Source: Istiophorus platypterus
Lineage: Eukaryota > Chordata > Actinopteri > Istiophoriformes > Istiophoridae
Length of the DNA stretch: 64,000 nucleotides
Direction of reading: 5' to 3'
Assembly (NCBI GenBank): GCA_016859345.1
Contig: CM029129.1
Span: 16,709,560-16,773,559 of the forward strand
Every line of letters begins with the position of its first letter. The stretch's first letter is position 1. This document shows, one piece after another, positions 35,951 to 49,894 of this stretch. Both the position numbers and the translations under genes were made by a program. Under the pieces are notes generated by a model. The model had not been told where the DNA came from and ran no database searches. It saw only the letters and a list, made by a program, of their open reading frames with translations.

Positions 35951-38900
35951 TTAAAAAAAAAGAAAATATCCCATTAAAGTTTACTGTCATGGTGCATTAT
36001 TATCATTAATGAATGTGTTACCGCTGTCAGTCCTGAGGTGCTGAAGGCAGGGAGTCAGTGAGTATACTGTGTGTACTGTAGCTCTGCTGCTGGTGGGTGT
36101 TACAGTCAGGCTTTTTTTTTTTTTTTGGTGTCAGTGCAGATTCTTTATCTCCACATTCTGCTAATTACCTGCAGCAATTATATACACAAGGTAGAAGGAG
36201 GATTCCTTGCATGTTGATTTTTACCAGTGATTATTAGGTTAGGTGGCTTTTCTATCTCACTATAATTACTTGATGTGATCAATAGAGTGCACGGGCAATC
36301 AATGGTGCTGCCAGTCAGACTGGCAGGCAAGTCAGTCCAGTCAGACACACAGACACACTCACACACACACACACACACACACAAGCCGGCAAATAGCAAG
36401 ATGGCTAATCAAGAGGAAATGTGGATAAATCAGTCTGAGAGAAACAACAAGGCAGGTAGCCAAAAACAGCCTGAGAGACAGTCATCCAGCCACACACACG
36501 CCCAGCCAGTCAGCCGGCAAGTTTGGCAGGGGATTAGTCAGTAATGTCCACAGCAGAGGTGACACTGGGAATTCTGGGCTCCCTCACAAGATGTGCCACC
36601 AGGGCGCTTCGACACAATACATCTAAATCAGGGCTGTATCACTTTGCCGGACTAAAAAGGCCACTAAAGCAGAAAAAAAAAAAAAATTTCACCCAGTGGA
36701 GCTGTTCTAAAAGGTTCAGAGGCAAGTTAGTATGTGCATTTACTAGAAGAAAAAAAAAGGCACTTAGTGACTCTTGAATTGCAAGACTGGGTAATTATGC
36801 CGCTTTTATTTCACACAAATCTCCTTATCTTGATGGTGACCGCCTCTAAAGGCTAATTATTTAGTTTTCTCAGTGGTGTTACTGTTGTAGCCAATTGTTA
36901 GGTGCATGTTTTACATTCTGGCTGTTGATCCATCCACAACAGGAATCAGTGTGGAAACCCCCGCTATGGATGGGAGCCAGAGGGTATCTAGAGAACACAG
37001 ACTATTGACTGAATTTCTTAAGAAAATCAAGCCAACTGATGATTCCAGATAAAGCACCGTTATGCTATAGACAGTTAATAATATTCCGATAAAGTGCATC
37101 ATGACATTGTCACCGTTATTTTTTTTTTTTTTTTACTGCATTACTTACTACCGAAGCCGCAGTTTTATTAGAACATATTAAATGGTAGAAGGTTGTCCAC
37201 CTTTCTCACCCGCTGGGAGTCTGAGAAACTAGTGAATGCTAATCATTTCAAGGGTGAGAATGGATGTTCTGAAAATAGAACAAGAGCATTTACATGACAA
37301 ATCTTCATTTGTGAAATTGGATGATGACATGGTTTATACCACCACTCTCCAGGGCAATGGCATTTCTGTTAAAATTGGTCCGCTTATTCTGGTTGAGGTG
37401 GTTACACGAGGCATTTTTTTGTTCCGATCCAACTCTTATTGTGATCATTTGTGGAATAAAAAGCTCCATGCTGAAGCAGAAACTGTAGGCTTGACTGAAT
37501 TCACCCCCCCCCCCCCGGGGGAGGCTTGAATTGAATTTTTAGTTGAATGAGTGTTTTGTACTTGAGCCATTCAGATGCAGCTGTTCTAATAGACACAGCT
37601 AGCTTCCACAATAAAACACTTTCTATTTCCTGTCAGAGGGCCTCTCCTCTCTAACCAGGACATGATATTACATACAGTTCTCTTTCTGGCATTTACTGAC
37701 AGTAGAGACTGTGCTTTTAAGGTTAGGGAAGGGTGCAGTAAGTAAGTTTGTTTGTAGTCAGGAGGACAGTGGCACTAATCCCTCAACTGTCTGGGAGAAC
37801 CTTGCCGGGGAAGTGAATAAAGAATGCAGAAGAAAAGGCAATGAACTCTACTGCTCTCTGGCGCTCCTGATGAGTCAGCTGTGCAAGACTGTGGGTCAAT
37901 GTCAGGTCTGAGAGTTCAGATACGTGAGACACACGCTCTTATTTGTGCAAATCACCCAGACCATCATTGGATTTGGGTCTTTTTAATTCAACGTGCATGT
38001 TTGAATAGGGCCATAAAACATTGACAGACACTTGGTCTGTATTTTGAGGCAATGAGAGCTTGCATAAATAACCTCAGCAGGAATTACGCCAGCAAATGGA
38101 ACAAAATTAATGTGGGTGACAGAATAAAGTGAAACCAGAACTTCTGGGTTCTGTGCCAGGAGTAGAAAACCTTATTCAAAATCTCACTGACATTTGTAAT
38201 AGCACTAATAACTAAAAATCCAGCTTTGGAACAGAGCCTTTCTCAACAATAGGCGATGTGACTCACTTCACATGTTTAGACAAGGACAATCTTTAAAAAA
38301 AAAAGACCTAATATTGTTGTTTATTTCTTATTTCTGGTTTGAGCAACATTTAATGAACGCCATTACCCATAAGGTCTCGGCTCGACGTAGAGACTAGACG
38401 ATGAGTGAGTCTAAGGGTTGTGATTAGCTCGTACAGAGGGAGACAGAGGAGCAAGCAGTGTAGAGGTTTTTAGACAGCAGATATTACAGGAAAAAAAATT
38501 TGTATGCTGTTATAAAATTTCATGGGAGCTGCTGTTACCTCCGCCAATGAGGTTATGTTATCACCCGTGTCTGTTTGTTTGTTTGTTTGTTTGCCAGCAG
38601 GATTACGCAAAAGCTACTGAACCAATTTGCACCGAACTTGTCGGGGGTTTCGGGCTTGGGGCAGGGAAGAACCGCTCAATCTTGGGATAGTTCCAGATCA
38701 TTTGCTATGAATTTGAACTTTTTTCACTGAAGTCTGGTGTATGTTGTTTGACACTGGCTTTGGCGGAGGTCCGTGCTTCACTGAGTCCATATCTATTTTC
38801 TTTTCTTTGCACACGAATCAATTGTTGTTTAACTTTTAAAACCCCAATGGTGTCAGTGTTTCATAGCAGCTGCTGTATATGCAGGCTGATTTGTCTTAGA

Positions 38901-41900
38901 ATAATGGAAAAATGATCCTCAGAAAAAGGCTTAATTCTTTCAGAGTCAGATGAAAGAAATGGGGAATGAGCCGTTGGGCTAAGTTACCTGACGTGATACA
39001 TGATGTCATTACTTCGGCAGTCAGAAAAAACTGCAACTCCCATGAAAACTGAAACGGCAGCAGCACAGATAATAATGTCATTGTTACTTTGTTTCATCCA
39101 TATCAATAAAAATCACAGAGGCTTGCTCATAATGTCATCTTACATCATTTTTAGCTGTATTCTGTGCTGTTTAAAAACCTCTACACGCTTGTATCTGAGC
39201 TAATCACAACGCCTGAACTCGCTGATGGACGCATCTCTCCCGTCGAGCTGTGACATGGGCTTATGGGAAATTGTGTCGGTTAAATGTTCCTGAAAACCAG
39301 AAATATAGAAAAAAACCAAAACCCAAATGATATTAGATTGTGTTAAACAAAATAACGAAAACAAAAACAACAAAAATATTGCCCTATTCCAAACATATGA
39401 AGTGAGCCACACGCTGTAAAAAGGCTGGATAGTTAGTTAATAGCCTACCGTCAAACAGCGTGAATGTGAATGACATTTTCTCGCTGCTGGAACATCGGAT
39501 ACCTGCATGATTAAACAAACAAAAACAATGAAACGGACGTTACCGGCAGTGTCACTCATCAGCGTCATTTTAAATCATATCTCTTGGAGCTAATCTATCC
39601 CAAGTTTTCTGTTTAGATCAGAAAGAAAGAACACCAAACGCACCTGGGCAGCGATTCTGGATTGGTTTACCTCATCTGAGAGGTTTGATGAATACAGACA
39701 ACATTTCAGTTGCCTTTAAAAAATACTCATCTTGTTATTGATCCATCCTTGTGAGGCACAGTGGAAAGGAAAGATGAATAGCTGTGCCATTTCTCCAAAT
39801 ACGGCCCATGATAAATCAAATGAAGTTATTAATAGTGAGCAGACCCAGGTCTCATCGGCATGTTTTTTTTTTTCCTCCCCATAGTGTCATGACCTTGACA
39901 GACTGCTTAGTGACACAAACGGCCAATCTTGATTATTTACTACCTGTAGCAAATGATGAGCTTGACACACAGAATAATGGATGGGATTTCACTTTCACCT
40001 GGCAATATTCTGCATGGCTGAGATAGTAGAGAGTGGCAATAGAATCCAGATTTATCAGATGCAACATAGTAATCAGGCCAGAAATGAATGACCTTCTGCC
40101 CTGAAAGCACAATCTGTTGTGTTATTCAGCATATGACTGCTTTGGTTGTGAGTCATGGCTGTGATAGCGATGTACTGTAGATGTTTGCAAAAGCGACAAA
40201 ATGTGTTGATAATAATCATGGGTCTTTTGCCTCTTGGTAGGCGCGATCATTGCTTTTCATTTAAATAAAGCAGAAGAAGACATTATGAGGCAGCTGAAAT
40301 GACTCACAGGTGGTCTGATGTGGTGGGAACACACGAAATGAATGAGTACGAATTCTACACATTTACTCCCACAACTGCCGAATGTGTCACCTAATCTTGC
40401 AATTGTGTTTCAGGTCCCAAAAATAACTCCCTTTATCTGAAGCAAAGGTCTTAAAAGATCTTGGAAAAAAAAAAAAGAAAAAAGATTTTATTACATTTTA
40501 CAGAAAGTCTCTTTATATAAGGAGAAATTCCTCTAGTCACACATAACTCAAAACACTGGTCATATCATTTATCCTGACTAGCATTGCAAATTTAATTTGA
40601 TGAGACCATGTTGCCACCTCATTCTGTGTATAAATGTTTGCATATAAAGCTTGTTTTTAATTGTGTTATTGATATTGGCCGGAGCTTATCAATAATCGCA
40701 GTTGGCAACCTTACAGTCAATACATCATTAAATACCTGTAGCTATCTACACTGTCACATGTCTAAGAATAAATCGTCGCTGATGTAGTATCACCCAGAGG
40801 AATACACAGAGGTGGACAGAACATGGGAGTATTTGACCGAGGAAGCTCTATTATTTAGGTGCAATTCTAAAGAAAAAGAAGCATAAGCGCCACCTTACCT
40901 TTAAACATGGGGTAACTAGTTTTTTTTTGGCCAAAAACTACATATCCTCACCTTTTAGCTGGAACAGCGAACTCGTTAGGAAACAGTAGCTTAATTACAT
41001 ATCCAGTAGTTAAATAGAAACGTATCATTCTCTTCGAGTTGTGTTTCCGGCCACCTGATAGTAATAAGTCCAATATTCACTCTCTTCTAGCTCCAGAGGG
41101 AAATATCTAAATCTAAACGTTCCACTATGCCACCAGCTAGTCGCTAACCGTGTCTGTCTGCCATGTGGTTTCAGGAAGGTCGTGTGCAGTGGGTTTTTTG
41201 GAGCTTTTTTTTTTTTTTTTTTGCTGAAAGCAGCTGCCTGCTGTGACCGAAAATCTCACTATGAAAGCGGTGAGACCGAACCAAAACAGGAAAGTTGAAA
41301 CTGAAACGAGATGAAACTTGCTCTAAAGCTCTGTAAAGCCCAGGAGAGCTGCAGACCCGGGTTATAAGTCTCTGCAGGATCATCGCTTCGAGGTTGCCCT
41401 TTTCACACCAGCACATTGCTTTCCAACATTGTCCTTAAATGCATTGTCATTATAAAGATGTCGATTTCTTTAAAGGCTAATGTCAGCATGTTAATATGCT
41501 GTTTTGTCCTCATCTAATGCTCCACTATCATAACTGACAGATAACTAACAGTCAGGGCAAAGCCCAAAATGTTTTTTTCACACTAATCAATTTCTTCCTT
41601 TCTAGTTAGACAAACGGTAAAACGGAATATGAATAACACAGTAGAAAATAATACTAAAAAAATACATGCAAACTGTGATTTAAATGTTGTCATTTTTATG
41701 CTACTTTATGTTATATTTCCATACAAGCATGCATATCAGTATCTCCATTAAAAAAAAAAAAATTATTATATTTCATGTCGGTAAGCAACTAGACGATAAA
41801 TAAAATATTTCAGCCGACATGTGAAGACAGGGAATTTACCCACCATGTTTACTCTCAAATAGCTTAACTAACACATTCCACTACTCTCCATTAAACAATC

Positions 41901-44900
41901 AAAACCACAAATGTTAGCCTCAAGGTGGCACCAGGGAAAAAGTTAGAGGTTCACCAAAGTCTCTAGGATTCATCCCCTAGGTACCATGAATATATTGTAC
42001 AAAATTTCATTGCAATCCTTCCAGTAGAGTTTGAGATATTTTAAGTCGTGGCCAAAATGGTGGACCAACAATGTTACCCATGGAACCACGAGGCGACAAA
42101 GTGTGTGGCACTTCCGCCCAACTAGTGTGTTTGTGTGTGTTCACTTTTGTCAGGAAACATTAATTAGTTGGAATCAATATGGTCCCATTAATTATTGAGC
42201 CTGAAGGAAATTCACAAACAAACCATTAACGACGTGAAAAGCATGACTGAACGCGACCATTACCACGTACGATTGGGATATTAATGCCCTGAGATTTAAT
42301 TAGGAGACGGGACTTTGAAAAACACAAGTCCCTCAGAATAAAAATAATATAGTGGTGATCTCAGAGTTGTAGCCATTTTCATATACAGTCAAAGGTTTAC
42401 AGTGGTCTGGTGTGAATATGCTTCACAGTGATGTCAGTCTGGTAATATCCATTTTGACATTAGCGTTGCTCTATGTGGAGATTTATTCAACATGTGTTTG
42501 TTTGGTAATCACTTCATTGGGTTTGTACATTGTTTTCTACTCGTTTCAGACTCTGGACATACACAGATCCTTGGCTTTAAATCAGGGGACCATACGTCAT
42601 GATGTTAATGCCGTAGAGTGAGAGTCTGACAGTCTGACCACGGTGATAATTCATGGCAGTCATGGCTGGATGAGTCGATAAAGACTACAATCGATACTCT
42701 TATAGTTATTACCGGCTGTGTCATTGCCACTGAGGGTTCCGCACTCAAAAATAACGTCGAGTAAAGAGGAACGGCATTAAAACATTAGCCGCGGTGAATT
42801 GTCGGTGCCTCGGATGCCTTTGACATTCATTAAACATTTAACCATGGTATCAGCTGGGACTCTTTGGTATCTAGTGTTTCAGTGGGCGCAGGAAACATCA
42901 CACGGCTTTTAAATAAACCCCGATAATCTCTGATCCTGTGAAAGAAACAGACTGAGGATTTTCCGCCGAAGTTTTCTCCCTGTAACTCTGCACGCAAATT
43001 CTCCCTCTGCCTGTTTTTGAACACGAGTTCTCCTCCTCTCACTCTAAAATTTAAAAAAGGCCCAGATGCTCTAAATTTTGGTTCCTTTACTTGTCAATAA
43101 ATTTTGCTTCTGTTGCTGGTGTGCTGATATTTACCATCTGTTGTCAAATTCAAGTAATTGAATTTGCCTCTCATTTTGTTTTTTGTTTTTTTACATGATT
43201 CAATTCTTTTTTTTTTTCATCTAATCTGATCCAATTTGAGATTCATCATTTTATTGCTGTTCCTGACTTGGTTTATAAAATTCTGCAGAACTTCAATTTT
43301 GACAGTACAACAGAGAACATGTTGTTCATCAACATAAACAGGGATTTTTGGAGTAAAAGTGTGAGATACGTCTAGTTGGCTTATCCTTGAAAAGAACTTA
43401 AACTCAATGTACCTTCACTTTTGGAGTCTGACCTGAATAATTTCACATTTATGGATTTGCATATATCTGCAGTATATACAACAGGGCACATAAGAAGAAG
43501 TATGTTTGTGCCATTTAAAGCTTAGTTCTTTTATTAGGAGTCAGTAAATCTTTGAGATTAAACAGATGCAGAACATACCTCACATTTTGATCTTTAGCCA
43601 AAATTCTTAAGGAATTTAGGGCATTGTTCCAACAGTCTGTCTCGGTTCTATATTTTTACTGCTGAATTATTAATAGAAATTATCCTGTTTATGTGTTTTA
43701 ATGACACACACACACACGCACGCACACAGCCTGCCATTTGTCGGACATTTGAATCTGACACACAGCAGACCGCTGAGCTATTTTCTTTCTGAAATGCGTT
43801 CCACATTTGCTTTGAACAGGCAATTTAAACTCCAGATGTGGGTCTCACAGGATAAATGTTGAGGTCAGGTCAGTTTCAGCTCAAAATATGCTCTGGATTA
43901 AAATGAAAATTCATTTCTCATCGTCAGGCTGCTCATGTGACGGTTTCTTTGAAAAATGATGCCTCTGATGAGTTGATTGTGCTGAAAAGGGATCGACCTT
44001 GTAATATAACTTTCCATCTTCTGAGTTAATTTTCTGTTGACAATCTAGTAGAGTAGGTAGGTTGCACTGTTGAATCACAGCCAGGAAATGGATTTTTTGA
44101 TACAGTAGCCCTGGTTCTGATTCATCTCTCCATACAGTCTCTGCCATTAAATGATCATTTGTTCATTGATTTGTGTGCTGATATTGAGTGAGTCAAAAAT
44201 TAATGCACCAGTCAATATGACTTCATTCATGGATTCATAATTACTCAACCCGCGAGCTCTCTAAGGTTATAAATAATGATTCTGGCATGTGGCTGGAGCT
44301 TTTACTTACAGGGACTTTCCATAAGTGAACAGGCAGAGTTGGAGTTTAAGTACACAGCATAAAAACCTCCAACTTAACAAATCATGACCACTTAGCCACA
44401 CACACGTGTCTATAATCTCAGCTCTATTAACCATTTTATCATTCATTCACTTCTGTGTCTTAACAGTTTTCTCTGCATGTCCAGATTCATTCATGCTGTT
44501 TTCTTTTTTGCTTTCTGTCCTCCAGACCTGATCCACTGCACCAATGAGATGAACGTCAGCATCCCTCACCTGGCAGACACACTGCTGGAGCGTACAGCCA
44601 GCAACAGCTGGATAGTGGTTTTCAAAGCGCTCATCACCACACACCACCTCATGATGTACGGCAACGAGGTGAGCTGAGCACTCCGGTGCCCAGAAGGGGC
44701 AAAGATGCCAATTTTATCAAATTTAATCATACTCATAAATACTCATAATCATGAGAAAACAGTTTCTCGTCTGGATTCTAGCAGGCTTGTTTAAATGTGA
44801 TCAAGACAATAACAAAACAAGCTCTTTAACTCATTTGCCTCCGTGGGCAGAGCTCAAGTATTTGGGGTTTCAGTTTTGCTAACAGAAAAAAAATCTGAAA

Positions 44901-47900
44901 GGCCAAGAATAATATGAAGTGCTCTGTTAAAAATATAAATAAAATGCATATTTTGCTTCCATAATTCAGTCTGTTCTGGTTTATTTTGGATAGCCGTACA
45001 CAGTTATCAAGAAACAAGTACCCTACCCTCACATTTTAAGCTCTAAGGTGAACAGGGGTTGAGTGTCTATTCCCTGATTGCCTTGTTTAAATTGTAATAA
45101 CAGCAATTGGTTTCAAAATATCAGTTTCTTTGTTCAATTGTTTGATGGTCAAAAAATAAACAACACTTTAAATAAATCTATCAATCATTCAAATCATTTG
45201 GATAAAAAAAAGAAAGTCAAACATTTGCTTGCATTAGCTTCTTGTTTATTTGCTACTTTTTTTCCCCAGTTTTATATCATGGTGGAGTGTCTGACAAGAC
45301 AGGTCATTTGAAGATCTTCTGGGAACTTGGGATGAGAATTTTTCACAGTTTTTTGTCCTTTAATTATTTCATAAACCAAACAATTCATCTATTAATAGTG
45401 AAAATAATAAACAGTCCAAAAACGTAGTAGTTAGTAGCTGAATCCCTACAGTAGATGGCAAACCGCGATTAAAACAGAGCAGAGTTGAAATGGATGAAAC
45501 AAAGACAATTCCTCTCTTCGCCTCTGTTACCACACACACACACACACACAAACATGACAGAGAGAGAGAAACTGATGTGGATGTTTGCCAGTCGTCTAGC
45601 TCGAGTTATCGATCAGACCTAATACTGACATTTTGCTCACAAGGTTGTGCCAATTTCTCTCCAACTCTTGCAGCGTGCGTCTTTGAAGCCGCGTCTTCCA
45701 TGTGTCCAAACAAGGACTGATGAAGAATCCTGCTGACATTTGCAACAGCCACTGTAGCTCCCACTACAAGAGCAACAACCAAAACATCAAACATGTTAAA
45801 TGATAAGCGTCGCGGGCTGGAGCAAAGATTACTGCGAGCATGACGATCCACTCGAAGTATGCCAACAATAAAGCTTTCAGTGACACGAGCAGTGACATGC
45901 CGTTTTGAAAATTTGTCAGGGATGCCTGAACTGGCTTTGTGCCTGAAATATGGTGTCGCTTTAAAGCGCCATGACTTTGCATCTTTATTTCTTTAATGTG
46001 ATGTATTTCCTTTTAAAACATGATGCTGGAAAGGGAAAACTAATTATTCCAAGCCGATGGGATATCAGTTAAAGAAAGAAAAGCTTGTCGAAGGAGCCTA
46101 TTGTAGCTTTAATGCATAAAATGTTTGACAAGCCAAAGCTCACCTTGAAGGTCAGCATTCAGTATTAAACCGTGGTACATGTGTGCCGGTTGACCTGTCG
46201 CAGCTAAACATCCAAACCAAAACTCATGTTACAGATGAAGACTGACAAGTGAGTGCAAAGACAAAGGAAGGCACAACGTTTTTTGTGGTTTCAGTGACGC
46301 ACCGTTGTCGTAAAATGTACGAGCAAAACTGCCGTCCCTCGGCTGCATCATTCCCGGTATTGGGCATTTGATTTTCTGCAGGTTTCTGTTTTTGTGCCAC
46401 TTGCACCAAGCCGGGTTTCCAAGGAGGTCAAAGTGTGCCTTTTATTACTTTGAGTTGACAAAGTCAGCCTCTGTGAAACCCTTGTAAAGCTGTGGCTCTA
46501 CAAATGAACTCTTCACTTTGTGTGGCATACATGCTGCCAGCCTGTCTGCAGGGACATTACCCTGATGTTGTCAGGGAGCAGTAACAGATAAGACACTAAC
46601 TCTTCCTTATGTTCTCTTCTTTTTCCCATCAGAGATTGATGCAGTACCTTGCCTCCAGAAACACGCTCTTCAACCTCAACAACTTTCTAGATAAGGCTGC
46701 ACTACAAGGTGATTTAATGCCATTTGGCTGTTTGTAAACTCAGCAGTGCTGTACGTCTAATAAAAATGACTTTATGTTGGACTCACCCCGGCTCCGTTAC
46801 GCTATCAATAAACCTGGTCAGAGCCAAAGTCCAGGATTGCAAAACTACAGACAAATGTGCTCTTTGCTTGTTTAAAACAAGCTGAAAAAAAAACATGCTC
46901 AGAGACTTTGTGATTAAATATATTCAAAAGTAACAATGAACACATCTCATACGGTGCAAGGATAAGTTTGACACGCTGGGAAAAGCAGATTGCTCATAAA
47001 GAAGTTAGTACACTTCATATGAAACGGATTATGGTTTCTTAACCTGATTTGAAAATAGGCCAAAGTGATCAGCCTCTAACTGCAGTGCCCCCTCTCTGCC
47101 CACCCCCCCACCCCAGGGTATAATATGTCAACTTTCATCAGACGTTACAGCCGCTACCTGAATGAAAAAGCCATGTCTTACAGATTAGCAGCGGTGGACT
47201 TCACCAAGATGAAGAGAGGGTAACAAGCACACACACACACACGCCACTGACACACAGTAAAGGACTCATACACGTGGGAGCGTGGGTCGTTTTAACCGAA
47301 AAGGATGTAAATGTTATTTTCCACTCTCCAGCAAATGACTGGTGGACAAACCATCTTTTTTAAGCTCCGCTTCAACGGTGTCGCAAAAAGATTTGTTATT
47401 TCTCCTTCAAGCGAGCCTGTGTAGCTTTTGCTGAAAAGCAGCCACCTAAGGCCACAAGTGGCAGTCATGGGCTATTGTTAAATGCCAAAAAAATGACACA
47501 TTAGTTAACATTAGCAACCATAAGGAATTCCTCATACCAGACCAAATCAGGCTTTAGTGGCAGAACTCCTGAGTGTATTAAACTGAGTATCCAACTGTTT
47601 TTTTTTGTAGGAGGAAGAATGTGTTATTATTTCTTTAAAAAGTTACATAGTCTTGCTTTAAAATATGTTTATTTCTCTATTTCTGTATTATTTCTTCTTG
47701 TTCTTTTCGGCTTCAATGGCCTGTTAAATCCTGTGTGTATTTTGCATTTGCGTGCGTGCGCATGTATCCTTGTGTTTTACCAGGGCTGACGGTGTGATGC
47801 GCACCATGAACACAGAGAAGCTGATTAAGACTCTGCCTGTCATTCAGAACCAGCTGGATGCACTGCTGGATTTCCAGGTAAAATGTGTAACTGAAGTGCA

Positions 47901-49573
47901 CCAAACTAAAAAATCCGAAAGACCATAAGCGGTTGCTGAAATATCCGTGCCTGATCACAAACGGCCCTTTGTCTTTCCCTTCTCTCTATCTCGCCTCCAG
48001 CCTAACTCCAACGAGCTGACCAATGGGGTGATCAACACAGCTTTCATGTTGCTCTTTAAAGACTCCATACGGTTGTTTGCTGCTTACAATGAAGGGGTCA
48101 TCAACATGCTGGGTAAACCATACACGCCAGAGTCCACCTCTGTTGAGGCCGTGCTGTATTTTATGGAGTAATGTTCCTGTGATGTCAAGATCACAAGACT
48201 GTGACTGCACTCAATCTTTCTTTTGGGGGGAGGGGGATCAATTTTTCCCTCTGCTGTCTCTCAAAGTTCAATTAAAGACTATAAAGACCTATTCTTCCAT
48301 TAATTATTAAGGCAGTGAGAAGGAACAGACCATCAGACTCTTGGCTGCGAAGTTCGTTAAATGATTCATTACTTAATTGACCTGATTTATAGAGTGACTG
48401 GGAGTCTATGTAGAATTTATTTCATCACCAGATGAACAGACACATCAGGACAAATAAATACCAGGTTGATGTTTTGAGCAGTTTGTTTTGTTTTTTTGTT
48501 AATTTTATAAACCTTTTAACATGATCATCTAGCGTCTCAGTGCGCTAAAACACATATTAATAAAGTATTTGTTGCTGATGAATAAGTTAAAAAAGTGTAT
48601 GTTTCCCTCTTTTTTTTGTGAACAAGTGATGCTCCTATGCTGATTGTGGTCTTCTGATACACAGAGAAATACTTTGACATGAAGAAGAACCAGTGCAAAG
48701 AAGCTTTGGAAATCTACAAGACCTTCCTCAACAGGATGACCAAACTGTCTGAGTTTCTCAAAGTGGCAGAGGTAATGTCTGTTTGTCCCGCTGGTCCCTG
48801 CTCCTCAGAGAAGGAAACACAGATTTAAACACCACTAGCGAGGGCGGGTGTATCTGACTGGAGCAAAACTCAACGGCCTCCTCTCCTCTGTTTCTTATTC
48901 GTACAGTAAACATCTAAACGTCCCTTTCTAATTCTCTAACTTAACCCACGGAAAAAAAATCCACCTTGACCTGTTGAGATTTGCTCCAGACCTGTGTGAC
49001 CCTCGGGATCTGATTTACGGTCGACGGTTTCCAACTTAAAACTGACCGTAGATCAGGTAACAAGGGCTTCTTCTCCCTAATCTTTCAAGTCTTTTTTTTT
49101 GTTTTGTTTTGTTTTGTTTTTTGCATCTAGATTTTCTCCTGTTTCTGTCCTTCTCTTGCCCTGACCTGGGGAGGTGGTTACTCCAAGACAGTGATTAATG
49201 GCTTAGTTTTAGCCAATCAGAGAGCCACTCATGTAGAGCTTCCAGTTGAGGGACCCCTCGCGTGCTGCCTGTTCACATGCCTGCACTGCATGCCCAAGCA
49301 AGCTCTTCTATTCCTATCTCTGTCTCCTCTTCCTCTTAATTTATTTCCCTCCATTTTCTTTAAAAAGAAAAAAAAATCTTTACTATGGCTGTTATCCAAT
49401 TAACAGTTGCAGTCCTTGCTATGCTTCACAGTGAATATCAACAGTTTTATGGGACGCGTAGCATTATCCCGTGCGCCATCTTCAAAAGCTTTCTCACTGC
49501 TTGGCTTCGTTTCCCATTTGGAAGAAGGTTTGGGGTGCAGCCACTCGATCCAAAGAGAAAAAAAAACAAAAAA

Positions 49574-49605
<32 letters not shown>

Positions 49606-49850
49606 GACTAACGTTGACTTTAAGGACCCATTCATTTTACCTGTCTAACAAAATGTGTGTTTGTCTGTTTGTGTGTCATTTGTGTCCCTCCCTTCTCTTT
49701 CTGTTCAAAGTCAACATTAGTTGAGTGTCTTCCTTTTGGATGTTTCTTACCTGGCGCAGTCTTGTCTTGTGACCTGTTGTCTGGCCTCTCTGCCCTGCCT
49801 GTTCAATCAGTCGGTGTGCTCAGCATTCATTTCAAACCAGTCTCCAGATC

Positions 49851-49894
<44 letters not shown>

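Larger units (their letters stand above)
36127..44525 (+). other. picalm: Picalm intron 1 (unique part)
   Basis: 8.4 kb of non-coding sequence before exon 2. I recognise repeat-derived segments at 38538-38769, 40890-41420 and 41905-42110, a CA run at 36352-36383 and several homopolymers. Nothing else in it looks like a gene. Long first introns often carry enhancers, but none can be named here. Confidence 0.7.
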
